Made by a program: the position numbers and the translations under genes
The notes under the pieces: generated by a model
What the model saw: only the letters and a program-made list of their open reading frames with translations
What the model was told of the DNA's origin: nothing
Databases searched by the model: none
Origin: Cryptomeria japonica
Lineage: Eukaryota; Streptophyta; Pinopsida; Cupressales; Cupressaceae
DNA: 64,000 bases
Direction of reading: 5' to 3'
NCBI RefSeq assembly: GCF_030272615.1
Contig: NC_081415.1
Location: 630,579,240 to 630,643,239 of the forward strand
Shown here: positions 1 to 12,023 of the stretch, in pieces
Layout: the number at the start of each line of letters is the position of its first letter
Numbering within the stretch: position 1 is the first letter of the stretch

Positions 1-693
1 GTACCTGAAATGGCGCCCTGCAGTCGGGTAATTCAGAATGATGCCAATTGTGTAATTACGCGATCATAGTCTGCCTTCCCTTCCCGGAGTCTCCTTCCTG
101 TGTGTATCCTCTGCAGTTTTGGCGCTCACTATTTCTATCCTTCCCAATCACCGATTAAGAGGTCACGTCGTATTATAAGAGACGTGACATGCTTGGCAGA
201 AGTCGCGACTTTTGTAAATAAATAATCACCTGGGTTGTGACTATTAGCCGATAGGCACACCCAGTGCGAGCTTATAAGGCTTATATTGTATTAAATAATT
301 ATTACTTATTATTTATTCTATTAATCATTAACACATGCGATTACCTTAATCACTGTATTTATATGTAATTTTAATAACTAGTAAACAATTTACACGTCGT
401 TATTATTATTACTGAGAGAAGACAGTTATTATAATTAATAATAAATAATCAATTACACATTAATAATCAATTGATATTTTTGGATAGAGATATACATTGA
501 ATAAATATTAGATCACAGTTATATAGACATATCTGATATATTCATCATGGGGACATGACAATTCTCCATAGAGGTATAGCAAGGCCTGATGTTGGCCTTC
601 AAGAGGCCCAGCAGGGTCCCAGCAGGACATCATTGGCAGTCTCAATATCAGGCAGGAGTAAATGACTGCTTCCACATAAAAGTTTGAAAGCAA
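1..693. other. AT-rich flank, no gene recognised
   Basis: No reading frame here resembles a known protein. The right half is made of TAATAAT-type low-complexity sequence. It is the left flank of the chromovirus insertion, and it continues in the host sequence after 8075. Confidence 0.6.
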
Positions 694-698
694 TTTAT
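694..698. repeat. Target site duplication TTTAT, left copy
   Basis: TTTAT lies directly before the TG of the 5' LTR and is repeated at 8071-8075 directly after the CA of the 3' LTR. A perfect 5-bp duplication is the usual mark of Ty3/gypsy integration. Confidence 0.93.
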
Positions 699-1190
699 TG
701 TAATGTCCCCACTCTAGCAGATTGACCAAGCATATGTGCGTTAGCCTAGCTCTACATGGTCCCGAGGGCTAACGAAGGGTTTAAAGGGATCCTGGAGTGT
801 TTTGGCCTAGTCATTTCCAGTTTGGGCCAAAACGAAGTTGATTTACTTAGTTTCAGGCATACTTACTATTTTTAGTAAGTCAGCAGGACACAACGGAGGC
901 TAGTTTTGGTGATTGGATTTGATACTCCTTGGCGAGAGCTTTCCGACGAGCTATCACTCACGCTATTCGGAGTTCGATTGCTAATATATTTTAATGCCTG
1001 AAGTTTTATTAAAGTAACATTTAATTTAATTGTAAAATATTAAAGTGTTACTTTAATATTTATTTTATGGAGATATGTGTAAATCAAAGGGGCAACCAAG
1101 GGAGACATAAGTGAATATTTTAATATGTTTTATATTGAACATGTTTTATCCCACATTGTTTGAGTGAGTTGGGTCGCCCCTTGGAGAAAG

Positions 1191-1198
1191 AATAAAAG
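1191..1198 (+). promoter_or_regulatory. Possible TATA box of the chromovirus LTR
   Basis: AATAAAAG sits about 730 bp before the LTR end, and the same sequence is in the 3' LTR near 7387. The position suits a U3/R boundary, but the transcription start is not shown by sequence alone. Confidence 0.35.
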
Positions 1199-1385
1199 GG
1201 AGCTTTTGTGGCTTCATTGGGGGGGTTGAATATGAGAAGAATTTGGTGTGTGAGTTGCAGATCCGTTCTTGGCATTAGAGGACGTCTATCCTCTCTTGTG
1301 ACATTCTAGACGTCATTCCCTTGGGGTTTGGCCTTTGGAATCCTTTGCGATCAGCTTCATTTACAGGCAGATTGGGTGCATTTTT

Positions 1386-1455
1386 CAGCCACAGGCAGCA
1401 GCATTATTTGGTTGCATTTTCAGCTACAAGCAGCAGCATTATTTGGTTGCATTTC
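1386..1455 (+). repeat. 35-bp tandem duplication inside the 5' LTR
   Basis: Two 35-bp units start at 1386 and 1421 (core GCAGCAGCATTATTTGG). The 3' LTR has one unit. One LTR therefore gained or lost a unit after, or during, insertion. Confidence 0.85.
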
Positions 1456-1470
1456 CAGCTACAGGCCGCG

Positions 1471-1595
1471 ACACTATTCACGCGGGTACTATTCACGCGA
1501 CACTATTCACGCGGGTACTATTCACGTGACACTATTCACGCGAGTACTATTCACATGGCACTATTCATCTGGCACTATTCATGCAGCACTATTCA
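1471..1595 (+). repeat. Minisatellite of 14-15 bp units, 9 copies of ACTATTCA
   Basis: Nine ACTATTCA cores are separated by CGCG-, CGTG- or CATG-type linkers. The 3' LTR carries eight (7631-7740). The array lies between the TATA-like site and the LTR end, so it would be transcribed. Confidence 0.9.
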
Positions 1596-1926
1596 TGTTA
1601 CTGTAGCAGCAGAATTAGAAACTTTTGTTGGAACATTATGTCAAAATGCTGGAGTAATTAGTGAGTTGAAAATAACCTGCTTTGTATTTGAGTTTGTTAA
1701 TTCTGGAAATAATATTATAACAGCAGTAGTTCAATTTCCAGCTTGCCTATTATTGTAAATTCTTTTTAGTTCATGTTATGTGGTTTCATACCTGTGCAAA
1801 GACTTAAAACAAAAAAAAAACATTGAAACATTAAACGGAGGAATAAGGAATTGGCTGCAAACTGTTTGACTAAATTCCTATCAGCAGTGGGGTTAGTTTT
1901 TGGGCATTCTAGGGTGTCCATTACAG

Positions 1927-1940
1927 TGGTATCAGAGCAG
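1927..1940 (+). other. Primer binding site, initiator Met tRNA type
   Basis: TGGTATCAGAGCAG starts one base after the 5' LTR. This is the standard plant primer binding site complementary to the 3' end of initiator methionine tRNA, used to prime minus-strand DNA. Confidence 0.9.
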
Positions 1941-2169
1941 AAGATTCTACCATCTTGTGGGAAACTTTCACCAAAACATATTGCAGAAATAAAACAGGTC
2001 CAGAATGTATGATTGAGCATGTGACAGGGGCATTATAATTTTCGCAATACTAGGGCCAGACAAAATAGAAATCCGGATAGTCAGAGTGAGCAGTCTAGTT
2101 CATCCGTGCAGGTGGACATAGAATCCAGTCATATAGACAGAGGAAATATTCTTCGGTCAGGACAGCAGT

Positions 2170-5100
2170 ATGGGTGACCGAGATGAGAGGAATATCGTTC
2201 CAGATCAGGGGGAGGTAATGTTCAGACAGTTACTGGGTACGTTAGAGCAAGGGCAGCGTATGCAGCAGGAGCAGAATAGGCGAATGGACATGATGTTGCA
2301 GCTTATGGCTAGACAGATGGGCGTTAATATTAATCCAGGTGATGCCAACAATGGAAACAATAACAATGGGGGAAACGATAACAATAGGGGCAATGATAAT
2401 AATGGAGGCCGAGGCAACAACAATGGCCCTGAGAATAACATTAATGGTAATAATGGACATGGCAACAATGGGATTGAGGCGGATAACTTTAGACACATTG
2501 CACACCCAGCTCGAACAACGAGCTCGAGACCTCTTCTACCCACCTTTCCACCTAGGGATCCGGTTCAACCAGTGAACGAACCGCAGATTAATGAGTTACA
2601 GGGTCAGTTCAGGAGGCACTGGGAGGCCAGTGGACCCGAGTTTCAGGCGGATATTTCCCTCAGAGATTATATGGACTTGAGGATGAGACATATGCCTAGA
2701 GCAGGAGGGAGGAATCAGACTTTTGAGCTAAGAAAGAAAGTTGGAAAACTTTCCTTGCCTTATTATGATGCTTCAGGGAAGATGACTGCACGAGCTTGGG
2801 TGCAGAAGGTAGATACATACTTACAGCTTAATCCTATGCCTGAGGAGGAGGCTATCAAGTATGCGGCTATGCATTTGGACGGCGTTGCGCATGAATGGTG
2901 GCATCATGGCATGGTGACTCTGGGGCATAATCAGATTACATCCTATGAGGAATTCACAGAAAGATTGATTGAGAGATTTGACACTAGGGATCCCGAGTTA
3001 CATTTCAAGGAGCTAGCACAGTTAAAACAGACAGGTTCGGTGGATGCTTACATCGCCGAGTTTCAGCGGTTGTCTGTACTTGTTACTGATATCTCTCCTA
3101 GGAGATTGGTGGTGTTATTTTGTGATGGGCTTGCTGATCCATTACGTGGTTGGGTGAAGGGACATGATCCACTCACCTTAGCAGAAGCAACTAAAAAGGC
3201 ACGAGATTTAGCCCCTTCGGTATACAAAGGAGAATACCATTCAACAGATTCTTCCTACCGCAAGGACAAAGACAAAAAACCATTTCAGAAAGAGTATAAC
3301 AAACCCAAAGAAGGATCAAAAGGACTAGACAGTGAAACCTTGAATGAACTTCGAAAGAAGAAACTGTGCTTCCAGTGTAGAGAGCCTTGGGACTTATCTC
3401 ATAAATGCCCTCTCAAGGCTAAGGCAAATCAAATGGAGTATTTTTCAGCAGAGGAGTCAGAGTCAGAGGGGGAGGATCAACACTCCGATTCAGATGAGAG
3501 TAGTACTACAGAGAGGAGCAGAACTGCTGAGGATGACAGATCATTGGCACGGTTAACCGGGGCTCAGAAGGCAATCACCTTTAAGGTGAGAGGTACTATC
3601 CAGGGACAGAAGGTGATTTCCCTTATTGACACTGGGGCTACGCATAACTTTATTGATACACAGTTGGTAGCCAGGAGAGGCTTACAGACAGAGGAGCATG
3701 ATGGTTTTAGAGTCATGGTGGCTAATGGCCAAAAGCTATTATGTACTCAGAAGGTTTCGAATCTTCACATTAGATTTGGAGATGGTTATGAGTTGGAGGA
3801 TGATTTCTATGTTGTGGACATGGGAGATTACGACGTCATCCTCGGTATGACATGGATGGCATCGCTGGTTGAGTTCACTTTCAATCTAGCGAAGTTGGAG
3901 ATGAGATTTCAGCATGAGGGTAGGACTGTTGTGCTCAGGGGACTTTCAGATGGGAGTTGCAGGGTAGTGTCTTTGAGGAGAATGGAGAGACTTTTTCGAC
4001 ATAATGACATAGAGTGGGCAACAGGGTGCTTAGTTATGCCAGCTTCACCGGAGCCTCGAGTGAAGAGTCATCCACCAGATATACAGGAGATACTTGACAG
4101 GCATGCCAAGGTATTTGGTGATATTCCTCATGGGGTTCCTCCCGATAGGGGTGCAGAGCATGTTATTGAGCTCGAGGAGGGAGCCAAACCAGTGATGATC
4201 ACTCCCTATCGTCATCCTAAGAAACATAAGGATGAGATAGAGAAGGCAATTAAGGAGTTGTTGGAAATGGGGCACATCAGGCCAAGCAAAAGCCCATTTG
4301 CTTCAGCAGTTGTCTTGGTTAAGAAGAAGGATGGAACAATGCGCATGTGCATTGACTACAGGGCCTTGAACAAAAAAACCATTAAGAACAGGTACCCCAT
4401 TCCGCGGATAGATGAGCTGATAGATGAGCTACATGGGGCATGTGTATTCACAAAGATAGATTTGAGATCAAGGTATCATCAGATCAGTATGAGAGCAGAG
4501 GACATTGAGAAAACAGCTTTTCGGTGTCACTATGGTCATTTTGAGTTTCTGGTTATGCCATTTGGGCTAACCAATGCTCTTGCTACTTTTCAGAGTTGCA
4601 TGAACCAGGTGTTTAGGGGGCAATTGAGGAGATACGTTTTGATTTTTTTTGATGATATTTTGATCTTTAGCAAGACATGGGGGGAGCATTTACAACATCT
4701 TGAGGAGGTGCTATCTATTTTGGAGAGAGAGTCCCTGTATGCCAAGGAGTCTAAGTGTGAGTTCGGGATGACAGAGCTTTTGTACCTTGGTCATATTATT
4801 AGTGCAAAGGGAGTTCGGGTGGATCCTGAAAAGATTAGAGCTATTGTTGATTGGCCCACACCTACGAACCTTACTCAGCTTAAGGGGTTCTTTGGCTTAT
4901 GTGGTTTTTATAGGAGATTTGTTAAGAGGTTTTCTCAGACAGCTGCTCCCTTGACAGATCTTACTAAGAAGGGGGCCTTCATGTGGACAGAGGCAGCACA
5001 GAGGTGTTTTGAGCATTTCAAGCAGGTGATGTCTTCGTGTCTAGTTCTAGCTCTACCAGACTTCACGAAGCCCTTTGAGCTTCATTGTGATGCATCGAGT

Positions 5101-6351
5101 GATGGGATTGGAGCAGTATTGATGCAGGAGAAGCACCCCATTGCTTTTGAGAGTAGGAAGCTCCGAGGTGTGGAGAGGAGCTATTCTATTTATGATCGTG
5201 AGATGTTGGCCATCATGCATGCCTTGGCCAAATTCCGATCCTACTTGGTTGGAGGGAAGTTTGTGATCAAGACGGATCACAATAGCATAAAGTATTTCAT
5301 GAGCCAGCGAGACTTGAATGACAGGCAGCAGAAGTGGGTCACTAAATTGCAGGCTTATGACTTTGACATTGAGTTTGTCAAAGGGAAGAGGAATGTAGTA
5401 GCTGATGCCTTATCCAGAAGACCTCACATTTGTGCTCTTGCAGAGATTACAGGAGATTGGAGGGATAAGATTATAGCAGAGTATGTCGGGGATACTTGGG
5501 CATCTGGTTTGATTTCAGGTACTACGCAGGATGATCGCTATGAGGTGATAGATGGATTGATCAGATTTCAGGACAGAGTTTACTTGATTCCGTCATCACA
5601 GTTGAGAGAAGCGATACTTAGGGCATTTCATGATGCACCTACAGCTGGGCATCCGGGGGTCTTCAAGACCTATAGGCAGATCCGAGAGCGATTCTCATGG
5701 AGAGGGCTCAAGGATGATGTTCAGAGGTATGTCAGGGAGTGTGCAGTTTGCCAGCAGAATAAGGGAGAGCACACGTTCCCTGCAGGTTTACTACAGCCCT
5801 TGCCCATCCCAGATAGGAAATGGGAAAGTATTTCAATGGACTTTGTCACTGGGTTGCCACGAGTGCAAGGGAGGGATTGCATCTATGTGGTGGTAGACTG
5901 CTTAACGAAGTTCGCTCACTTCTTTGCTATTCTGTCCACTTACACAGCAGCACAGGTGGCAGATCTTTTCTTCAGAGAGATATTCAGGTTACATGGGCTA
6001 CCTAGATTCATTGTCAGTGATCGGGATAGTAAATTTATGAGTATTTTCTGGCAAGAGTTGTTTACGTTGTGCGGCACAGATCTTACACCCAGCACTAGTT
6101 ATCATCGGCAAACAGATGGGCAGACGGAGATTGTGAATAAATGGGTGGAGGGATATTTGAGGAACTATGTGACTACACAGCAGAGGGCTTGGGTTAGATG
6201 GTTGCATATGGGAGAATACTGTTACAACACTACATATCATATGTCCATCAGGATGACACCCTTCATGGCACTTTATGGTTATGAAGCACCAAGCTTCATG
6301 GATCTGGTTTTGGGGGACAGCAGGGTGCCCAAAGCGAAAGACTTATTGTAG
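2170..6351 (+). CDS. Gag-pol polyprotein of the chromovirus, main part
   Basis: This 1,393-codon frame starts at ATG 2170, 230 bp past the primer site. Residues 55-105 are Asn/Gly-rich low complexity. A gag capsid region lies around 190-350, with a zinc knuckle of CX2C...H.C form near 400. The retropepsin motif DTGAT is near residue 487. Reverse transcriptase follows, with FDD (catalytic DD at 4651-4656) near 828, then RNase H with DASSDG near 974. Integrase has an HH-CC finger near 1151-1196 and catalytic D, D, E near 1224, 1283 and 1319. The frame stops at TAG 6349-6351 inside the integrase C-terminal region. The same frame resumes at once and stays open to 6843, so this is one interrupted polyprotein. 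Gag builds particles, and pol copies and integrates the element. Confidence 0.93.
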   Translation: MGDRDERNIVPDQGEVMFRQLLGTLEQGQRMQQEQNRRMDMMLQLMARQMGVNINPGDANNGNNNNGGNDNNRGNDNNGGRGNNNGPENNINGNNGHGNNGIEADNFRHIAHPARTTSSRPLLPTFPPRDPVQPVNEPQINELQGQFRRHWEASGPEFQADISLRDYMDLRMRHMPRAGGRNQTFELRKKVGKLSLPYYDASGKMTARAWVQKVDTYLQLNPMPEEEAIKYAAMHLDGVAHEWWHHGMVTLGHNQITSYEEFTERLIERFDTRDPELHFKELAQLKQTGSVDAYIAEFQRLSVLVTDISPRRLVVLFCDGLADPLRGWVKGHDPLTLAEATKKARDLAPSVYKGEYHSTDSSYRKDKDKKPFQKEYNKPKEGSKGLDSETLNELRKKKLCFQCREPWDLSHKCPLKAKANQMEYFSAEESESEGEDQHSDSDESSTTERSRTAEDDRSLARLTGAQKAITFKVRGTIQGQKVISLIDTGATHNFIDTQLVARRGLQTEEHDGFRVMVANGQKLLCTQKVSNLHIRFGDGYELEDDFYVVDMGDYDVILGMTWMASLVEFTFNLAKLEMRFQHEGRTVVLRGLSDGSCRVVSLRRMERLFRHNDIEWATGCLVMPASPEPRVKSHPPDIQEILDRHAKVFGDIPHGVPPDRGAEHVIELEEGAKPVMITPYRHPKKHKDEIEKAIKELLEMGHIRPSKSPFASAVVLVKKKDGTMRMCIDYRALNKKTIKNRYPIPRIDELIDELHGACVFTKIDLRSRYHQISMRAEDIEKTAFRCHYGHFEFLVMPFGLTNALATFQSCMNQVFRGQLRRYVLIFFDDILIFSKTWGEHLQHLEEVLSILERESLYAKESKCEFGMTELLYLGHIISAKGVRVDPEKIRAIVDWPTPTNLTQLKGFFGLCGFYRRFVKRFSQTAAPLTDLTKKGAFMWTEAAQRCFEHFKQVMSSCLVLALPDFTKPFELHCDASSDGIGAVLMQEKHPIAFESRKLRGVERSYSIYDREMLAIMHALAKFRSYLVGGKFVIKTDHNSIKYFMSQRDLNDRQQKWVTKLQAYDFDIEFVKGKRNVVADALSRRPHICALAEITGDWRDKIIAEYVGDTWASGLISGTTQDDRYEVIDGLIRFQDRVYLIPSSQLREAILRAFHDAPTAGHPGVFKTYRQIRERFSWRGLKDDVQRYVRECAVCQQNKGEHTFPAGLLQPLPIPDRKWESISMDFVTGLPRVQGRDCIYVVVDCLTKFAHFFAILSTYTAAQVADLFFREIFRLHGLPRFIVSDRDSKFMSIFWQELFTLCGTDLTPSTSYHRQTDGQTEIVNKWVEGYLRNYVTTQQRAWVRWLHMGEYCYNTTYHMSIRMTPFMALYGYEAPSFMDLVLGDSRVPKAKDLL

Positions 6352-6372
6352 GATAGTCAGGATATCCTGAGA

Positions 6373-6843
6373 GTGCTCAAGGAGAACATACAGCAAGTTC
6401 AGAATCAACAAAAGTTGTATGCTGATCAGCACAAGGTAGAGCGCAGTTTCGAGGTAGGGGATATGGTATACTTGAGGCTACAGCCATATAGGCAGTCATC
6501 TCTCAAGAGGAGCGGGGCAGAGAAGCTGAAGCCTAGATTTTATGGTCCCTACAGGGTGATTCGCAGAGTGGGCGAAGTCGCCTATGAGCTTGAGCTTCTA
6601 GAGGGCAGTCGAGTACACAATGTATTTCATGTGTCTAGGCTTAAGAAAGCTATTGGTCAGAGTGTAGTACCTTCTGCAGATTTACCCCCTTTGGATGAGG
6701 AGGGGAAGCTCGTATTAGTACCTGAGGCTATTCTGGACACCAGAGTGAGGAAACTCAGAAACAGGATAGTGAAGGAGTATTTTGTCAGATGGAGAGACCT
6801 GCCGGAAGAAGATGCTACATGGGAGAATGAGCAGGTGATATAG
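6373..6843 (+). CDS. Integrase C-terminus with chromodomain, cut off by a stop
   Basis: This is the in-frame continuation of the gag-pol frame after TAG 6349-6351. It contains the integrase GPY-type segment (FYGPYRVIRRVGEVAYELEL) and ends in a chromodomain-like stretch (EYFVRWRDLPEEDATWEN). Chromodomains of this class are thought to guide integration towards particular chromatin. An internal ATG could give a 156-residue protein, but the simplest reading is the broken tail of the upstream polyprotein. A CAG-to-TAG change would explain the stop. Confidence 0.85.
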   Translation: MLKENIQQVQNQQKLYADQHKVERSFEVGDMVYLRLQPYRQSSLKRSGAEKLKPRFYGPYRVIRRVGEVAYELELLEGSRVHNVFHVSRLKKAIGQSVVPSADLPPLDEEGKLVLVPEAILDTRVRKLRNRIVKEYFVRWRDLPEEDATWENEQVI

Positions 6844-6880
6844 CAGGCTGGACTGAGATTGCTTAAGGACAAGCAATTTC

Positions 6881-6893
6881 AAGGGGGGCGGAC
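6881..6893 (+). other. Polypurine tract
   Basis: AAGGGGGGCGGAC lies directly upstream of the 3' LTR, the expected place for plus-strand priming. Confidence 0.8.
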
Positions 6894-8070
6894 TGTAATG
6901 TCCCCACTCTAGCAGATTGACCAAGCATATGTGCGTTAGCCTAGCTCTACATGGTCCCGAGGGCTAACGAAGGGTTTAAAGGGATCTTGGAGTGTTTTGG
7001 CCTAGTCATTCCCAGTTTGGGCCAAAACGAAGTTGATTTACTTAGTTTCAAGCATACTTACTATTTTTAGTAAGTCAGCAGGACACAACGGAGGCTAGTT
7101 TTGGTGATTGGATTTGATACTCCTTGGCGAGAGCTTTCCGACGAGCTATCACTCACGCTATTCGGAGTCCGATTGCTAATATATTTTAATGCCTGAAGTT
7201 TTATTAAAGTAACATTTAATTTAATTGTAAAATATTAAAGTGTTACTTTAATATTTATTTTATGGAGATATGTGTAAATCAAAGGGGCAACCAAGGGAGA
7301 CATAAGTGAATATTTTAATATGTTTTATATTGAACATGTTTTATCCCACATTGTTTGAGTGAGTTGGGTTGCCCCTTGGAGAAAGAATAAAAGGGAGCTT
7401 TTGTGGCTTCATTGGGGGGGTTGAATATGAGAAGAATTTGGTGTGTGAGTTGCAGATCCGTTCTTGGCATTAGAGGACGTCTATCCTCTCTTGTGACATT
7501 CTAGACGTCATTCCCTTGGGGTTTGGCCTTTGGAATCCTTTGCGATCAGCTTCATTTACAGGCAGATTGGGTGCATTTTTCAGCCACAGGCAGCAGCATT
7601 ATTTGGTTGCATTTCCAGCTACAAGCCGCGACACTATTCACGCGACACTATTCACGTGGGTACTATTCATGCGGCACTATTCACGCGACACTATTCACGT
7701 GGGTACTATTCATGCGGCACTATTCACGCGGCACTATTCATGTTACTGTAGCAGCAGCATTAGAAACTTTTGTTGGAACATTATGTCAAAATGCTGGAGT
7801 AATTAGTGAGTTGAAAATAACCTGCTTTGTATTTGAGTTTGTTAATTCTGGAAATAATATTATAACAGCAGTAGTTCAATTTCCAGCTTGCCTATTATTG
7901 TAAATTCTTTTTAGTTCATGTTATGTGGTTTCATACCTGTGCAAAGACTTAAAACAAAAAAAAAACATTGAAACATTAAACGGAGGAATAAGGAATTGGC
8001 TGCAAACTGTTTGACTAAATTCCTATCAGCAGTGGGGTTAGTTTTTGGGCATTCTAGGGTGTCCATTACA
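6894..8070 (+). repeat. 3' LTR of the chromovirus (1,177 bp)
   Basis: Near-identical to 699-1925. Noticed substitutions include the C/T in GGATCCTGG versus GGATCTTGG and the C/T in GGGTCGCCCC versus GGGTTGCCCC. It has one 35-bp unit and eight ACTATTCA units (7631-7740). Confidence 0.93.
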
Positions 8071-8075
8071 TTTAT
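8071..8075. repeat. Target site duplication TTTAT, right copy
   Basis: Matches 694-698; marks the right edge of the chromovirus. Confidence 0.93.
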
Positions 8076-9798
8076 TTAGGGAGGAATTAAGAATGCTGAC
8101 AAAATCCTATAGCCACATTTGACCTTTGCATAGATTGGAAATAGTCTGCCTCCAATATCCAAGCCAATTGTGATGATTTTTGTTCTATCCTCAGTATTAC
8201 ATAATTCTGATCTTTCCCAAGCAAGGTAGGATGCTTTTGTTTATTCTTAAATTCTTAATACTTTTCTTTTAAGTTGAAGCCTGTGACTGATTCCCTGAAA
8301 GGGATCCATACTTACTGTAGTCTAGAAAAAATTTAGAATCCTTACAAACTCCAACAATTTTGTACACATTTTATGCCTTAATTTTAAATAAATGCTTATT
8401 TCACATACCCTCTTTCGGATTCTTCAACTGGTGTCTCGTTCAGGGATACCACTTTGAGCAAAAATGTAAGTATTATTATGATTCAAAGTTCAAGCCATGT
8501 TTGATTAGACCAAGCCCCATGTGGAGAAATTCTGCTCAGCGCTCCTTTATCAACCCAATGTATTACTATATACCTTTGTATGAACCTGATCTCCGTTACT
8601 CTCTTCTTGAATCAACCCAATGTATTACTATATACCTTTGTATGAACCTGATCTCCGTTACTCTCTTCTTGAAGAATTCAATCTTGCAAAGATAATTGTG
8701 CAAGTTGAGTGGCCCCAGTAATCTTTGTTAGACCATAATTGGATTTTGCATGGCATGCAAAAGGAGGTGGAACTAGAAATATAGTCAGCATCCCATGCAA
8801 TCCTTTAAAATAATGAGTTTCCATTGATAAAAACATTGTGTTGATCCAAAATTATTCAGATACGATTCAATTTCAGTTAGCCTACTCGATTAGCCATCAG
8901 AAGAGTGCAGAGAAAGAATAGAGGAAGGACAGGAAAGATTTGTTGATTAGTGATTGTATCAGTTGAGGAGAACCTTACTTCAGATGTTTTGAAACAAAAA
9001 AAAGTTGCCCATTGCCATGTTTCACGAGTTAGCATGGCTGTGAAGTCATTTTGCTTTTTGCAAATTGGGGAGTCCTTTCTTATAGGTTTTCCTAGTGGCC
9101 CTTAAGGAGGGAGTAAACTTGTGCATTTCAGTAATTCACAATGTTAGAGGCGTGATGGGCTTACTTGAGGCGAGAGGATGCATTGAGTCATGTAAGATGT
9201 TCGTGAGGTCTTCGTGAAGGGAATTCCACTTGTATTCCTTTATTGATATTCGGATTGTTTGATAGAGTTTTTACTTTTTTCTCTTATTAGATTTCTAGGG
9301 GGTATATTTTTCATGTTCATATCTTTTTCATGTGATGTTGCTGTCTATTTCTTTATCATTTCTTAGGATTGCAAGCTTGTAACATATCATAGCAAGTAGA
9401 CAAAAATTGGCTGCATGCAAGTCTAATAACAATTGTATGATTCATGCTCTTGGTTGCACGGTAGATTTGTAGATTGGTTACCATTAAGCATTCACGTGTT
9501 TATGGTGGCATAGTTTAGTAAGTAGGGAGAAGGATTCATGTTGACGAATTGTACTATGGGATATCTATGTTGATTATGTATAACATGTTGCAAAAAAAAT
9601 TATTTGATTATGGTTATAGATTAATCAGTTTTTAAATATGGAGAGTATTGAAACATGTTCTGTTTCATTCAAATGTGGCTGAAATGTCAATTTGCTTCAG
9701 TTTGGATTACCTGATAATATATTTTTATGGATTGTACTGATAGTCTTCAAATTCCACAATGCCATCCAAATCTTATTTTATTGCGCTTCAAACATGAA
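8076..9798. other. Unassigned DNA, no gene recognised
   Basis: Short open frames only, none resembling a known protein. The only clear structure is the 62-bp duplication at 8549-8672. It could be intronic or intergenic host DNA or an old repeat. Confidence 0.5.
8549..8672 (+). repeat. Perfect 62-bp tandem duplication
   Basis: 8549-8610 and 8611-8672 are identical over 62 bp (starting ATCAACCCAATG). The lack of divergence suggests a recent slippage or unequal exchange event. Confidence 0.93.
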
Positions 9799-10420
9799 GT
9801 ATTTAGAGTATGTTTGTGAGCCATGACAGCCAGGTTCATAAGATTGGCAAGGCTATTTTAGGTGATGGATTTGAACAAGCACATAGCTCTAGACATAATC
9901 ATGGACCAACTCACGAGCAACTTTATAAATGACAAATTCTGGAAATATAACTTCAGTTGTCATCACTGGAAGGTGTTTCTGTGTTGCTGCTCAATTTGAT
10001 TGCAGTACAGATGAGATTTTGTTTGATTAATTGCACCTTGGGCTTGAGCAGAGACTTTTGTCTTGGCTCTCTGTTGTTTATGTTTATTATAATAGTTTGC
10101 ATTTCCCACATTATGTATTTATGGTATGTTCGTGAGCCATGACAGCCAGGTTTATAGATTGGCAAGGCTATTTATTATATGATTCGGAACATTCACATAG
10201 CGGTAGATATAGTCATGGACTAACTCGTGAGCAACTTTATAAATGATTTTTTTTTGGAAATACAGAACTCGAGTTGTCTTCACTGGCAGGTCGTTCTGTC
10301 TTGCTGCTGAATTTAATTGTAGTACATGCAAGATTTTGTTTGATTCACTGCACTGTGGGATTCAGCGGGGACTTTTGTCTTGGCTTTCTGTTATTTATGT
10401 TTATCATAATAGTCTGCTTT
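9799..10420 (+). repeat. Diverged tandem duplication, period about 316 bp
   Basis: Copy 1 (9799-10114) and copy 2 (10115-10420) share GTGAGCCATGACAGCCAGG, GAGCAACTTTATAAATGA and GACTTTTGTCTTGGCT blocks in the same order, with many substitutions and small indels. Short open frames in both copies are not conserved in sequence, so coding is unlikely. Confidence 0.85.
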
Positions 10421-10509
10421 TTGCCTGTATTTTTGCAGTTAGTTGTACTTGGCTAATTATAAATAAAATATGCAGATGTTTTTCAAATTATAATAAATTT
10501 AGCTATAAC

Positions 10510-10925
10510 ACCAAATTTGTTCGGGGGAAATGTTAATAAGTATTTAATGAAATGAAATAGTTATAGCCCCTAAATATATGCAGGGGAATTATTGATAAAC
10601 TTCACAGATACAGAAATTATGCGCTTAAAATCTTGCTTCTTTTTTTTGGCTCAAGAGAATCTTGATAGATAAATGATAGAAATGGGTATTTTCGAAGCCA
10701 TTGCTGATGAAAGGTTTCTGTAGGTACTCAAGGGAGTACTTAGTGAAATAAAACTAGCTATCGTATTAAATATATATGTAGGGGAACTATTAACCAAATT
10801 TGTGCAGGGGAAACGATGATAAGTAGTTATTGAAATAAAACTAGCTATGTTAGCGCAAAATATATGCAGTGTAATTATTGATAAACTTTACAACTAACAG
10901 AAATTATGCTCTTTAAATTGTTTTA
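10510..10925 (+). repeat. Old degenerate repeats with AAATATATGCAGGGG core
   Basis: Blocks at about 10510-10640 and 10797-10920 share CAAATTTGT...GGGGAAA, AATTATTGATAAACTT and CAGAAATTATGC. A partial third block lies at 10742-10797. No function is visible. Confidence 0.7.
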
Positions 10926-11582
10926 TTTTGGATTTCTAGATAAAGGTGGGTTTTTGAAGGGTCCACCCTGGTACATCCAGAAGATATAGGTCGAACAATA
11001 AATGCAACAAGAGAACTTAGATATCAAGTAGGCAAAGAAAATAAAACAATGCTAAAACAAAGCTGAAAGCTGACAAAAAACGTGGCACTAGACAAGATTA
11101 AGGGCACACAAAATGAAACCTATTGGGAGGAAGGCAAGGAATTAAGAACCAAAGCTGTCTCACTCATCTTTTGTGAAATTGAAGATCATCTGCCACAAAC
11201 TTATCTTCCAACTCATCAATCACAATGACATTATTCTTAATTTGGTTTTGAGTTAGATTATTAGGGCCAGCTTCCATTGTGCTTACCTTCATTTTCATTC
11301 TTGATTGATACATGTGAATACTTACAGCACAAAAAAATTAATTGTAGTCTTGCTCATATTAGTGAACTTTTAAAGATCATTCCACATGGTTTGCAGTTCA
11401 CTTTCAAGTTTTTTAATTCTACCTCCTTGTTTGATTCCATTTTGAGCTTACATATAGCCCTCATGATGTCCCAATGTTTTTTTATTGCAATGACAATCCA
11501 CATTAGGCAAGGGAATATACCCATTCAACTATCGGTGTAGGAAAACAATCTTCATTTTAAGTCTACTTTCTCCTTCACGCCT

Positions 11583-11966
11583 TTAGACTTCTTTCGAAGT
11601 CATCTCCTTGATTAAACCCATCTTCCTTAATATTGCATATCCCCCACAATGCCCGTATGTTTTGAAACAACAATCTAGATTAGGTTGGAGAAGATCACTT
11701 GTCTTTTGTTCGTATAAGAAAGCAATCCTTATGTTTACTATTTTCATTGAAGAATCTTTCTCGGATATTATGGCATAGATTGAATTATTCTCCAAAATGG
11801 TTAATGAATCCTCCCAATTACTTGTAGGGTACACATTCTCCTTTGCATTGTTGGACTCATCCTTAAAGTCATTCTCAGTGTCAAAGAATAATGCCAAGGC
11901 ACTCTTCATTCTCTTATTTACCATTCTAACATTCTTTATCCTCCCCACAAATTGCCTTGTCTTCAC
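11583..11966 (-). CDS. Unrecognised 127-residue open frame
   Basis: I do not recognise this product. It is charged, with Lys-rich starts (KNVRMVNKRMKSALA) and a Cys/His-containing tail (CCFKTYGHCGG). Another minus-strand frame (12024-12239) lies just upstream in the same orientation. Both could be remnants of one older coding region, perhaps from a transposon. No splice structure or motif supports a working gene. Confidence 0.25.
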   Translation of the reverse strand: MKTRQFVGRIKNVRMVNKRMKSALALFFDTENDFKDESNNAKENVYPTSNWEDSLTILENNSIYAIISEKDSSMKIVNIRIAFLYEQKTSDLLQPNLDCCFKTYGHCGGYAILRKMGLIKEMTSKEV

Positions 11967-12023
11967 CCTTTTTGTTGACCCTCTACCAAAGTGAACACCT
12001 TCAAAAATCTTGATGATTTTATC

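Larger units (their letters stand above)
699..1925 (+). repeat. 5' LTR of the chromovirus (1,227 bp)
   Basis: It begins TGTAATGTCC and ends CATTACA, matching 6894-8070. A TATA-like AATAAAAG lies near 1191-1198, a plausible promoter position. It is 50 bp longer than the 3' LTR because it has one extra 35-bp unit and one extra 15-bp unit in its repeat region. Short open frames inside it are LTR sequence, not genes. Confidence 0.93.
699..8070 (+). mobile_element. Ty3/gypsy chromovirus LTR retrotransposon, near complete
   Basis: This 7,372-bp element runs LTR, primer site, gag-pol, polypurine tract, LTR, and is flanked by TTTAT duplications. The coding order protease, reverse transcriptase, RNase H, integrase and the C-terminal chromodomain identify it as a chromovirus. 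I cannot assign it safely to the Tekay, Galadriel, Reina or CRM clade by eye. I noticed about six substitutions between its LTRs over roughly 1.18 kb, plus two repeat-number differences, so the insertion is young. One in-frame TAG interrupts the integrase C-terminal region, so this copy is probably not autonomous as written. Confidence 0.95.

Noticed and set aside
1321-1758. Overlapping open frames in all three plus-strand phases in the chromovirus LTR
   Set aside because: They come from the ACTATTCA minisatellite, which has no stops in several phases. They differ between the two LTRs by repeat number and have no ATG-led conserved product.
2205-2543. Minus-strand frames opposite the gag start
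   Set aside because: Shadow frames caused by the Asn/Gly-rich repeats of gag on the plus strand.
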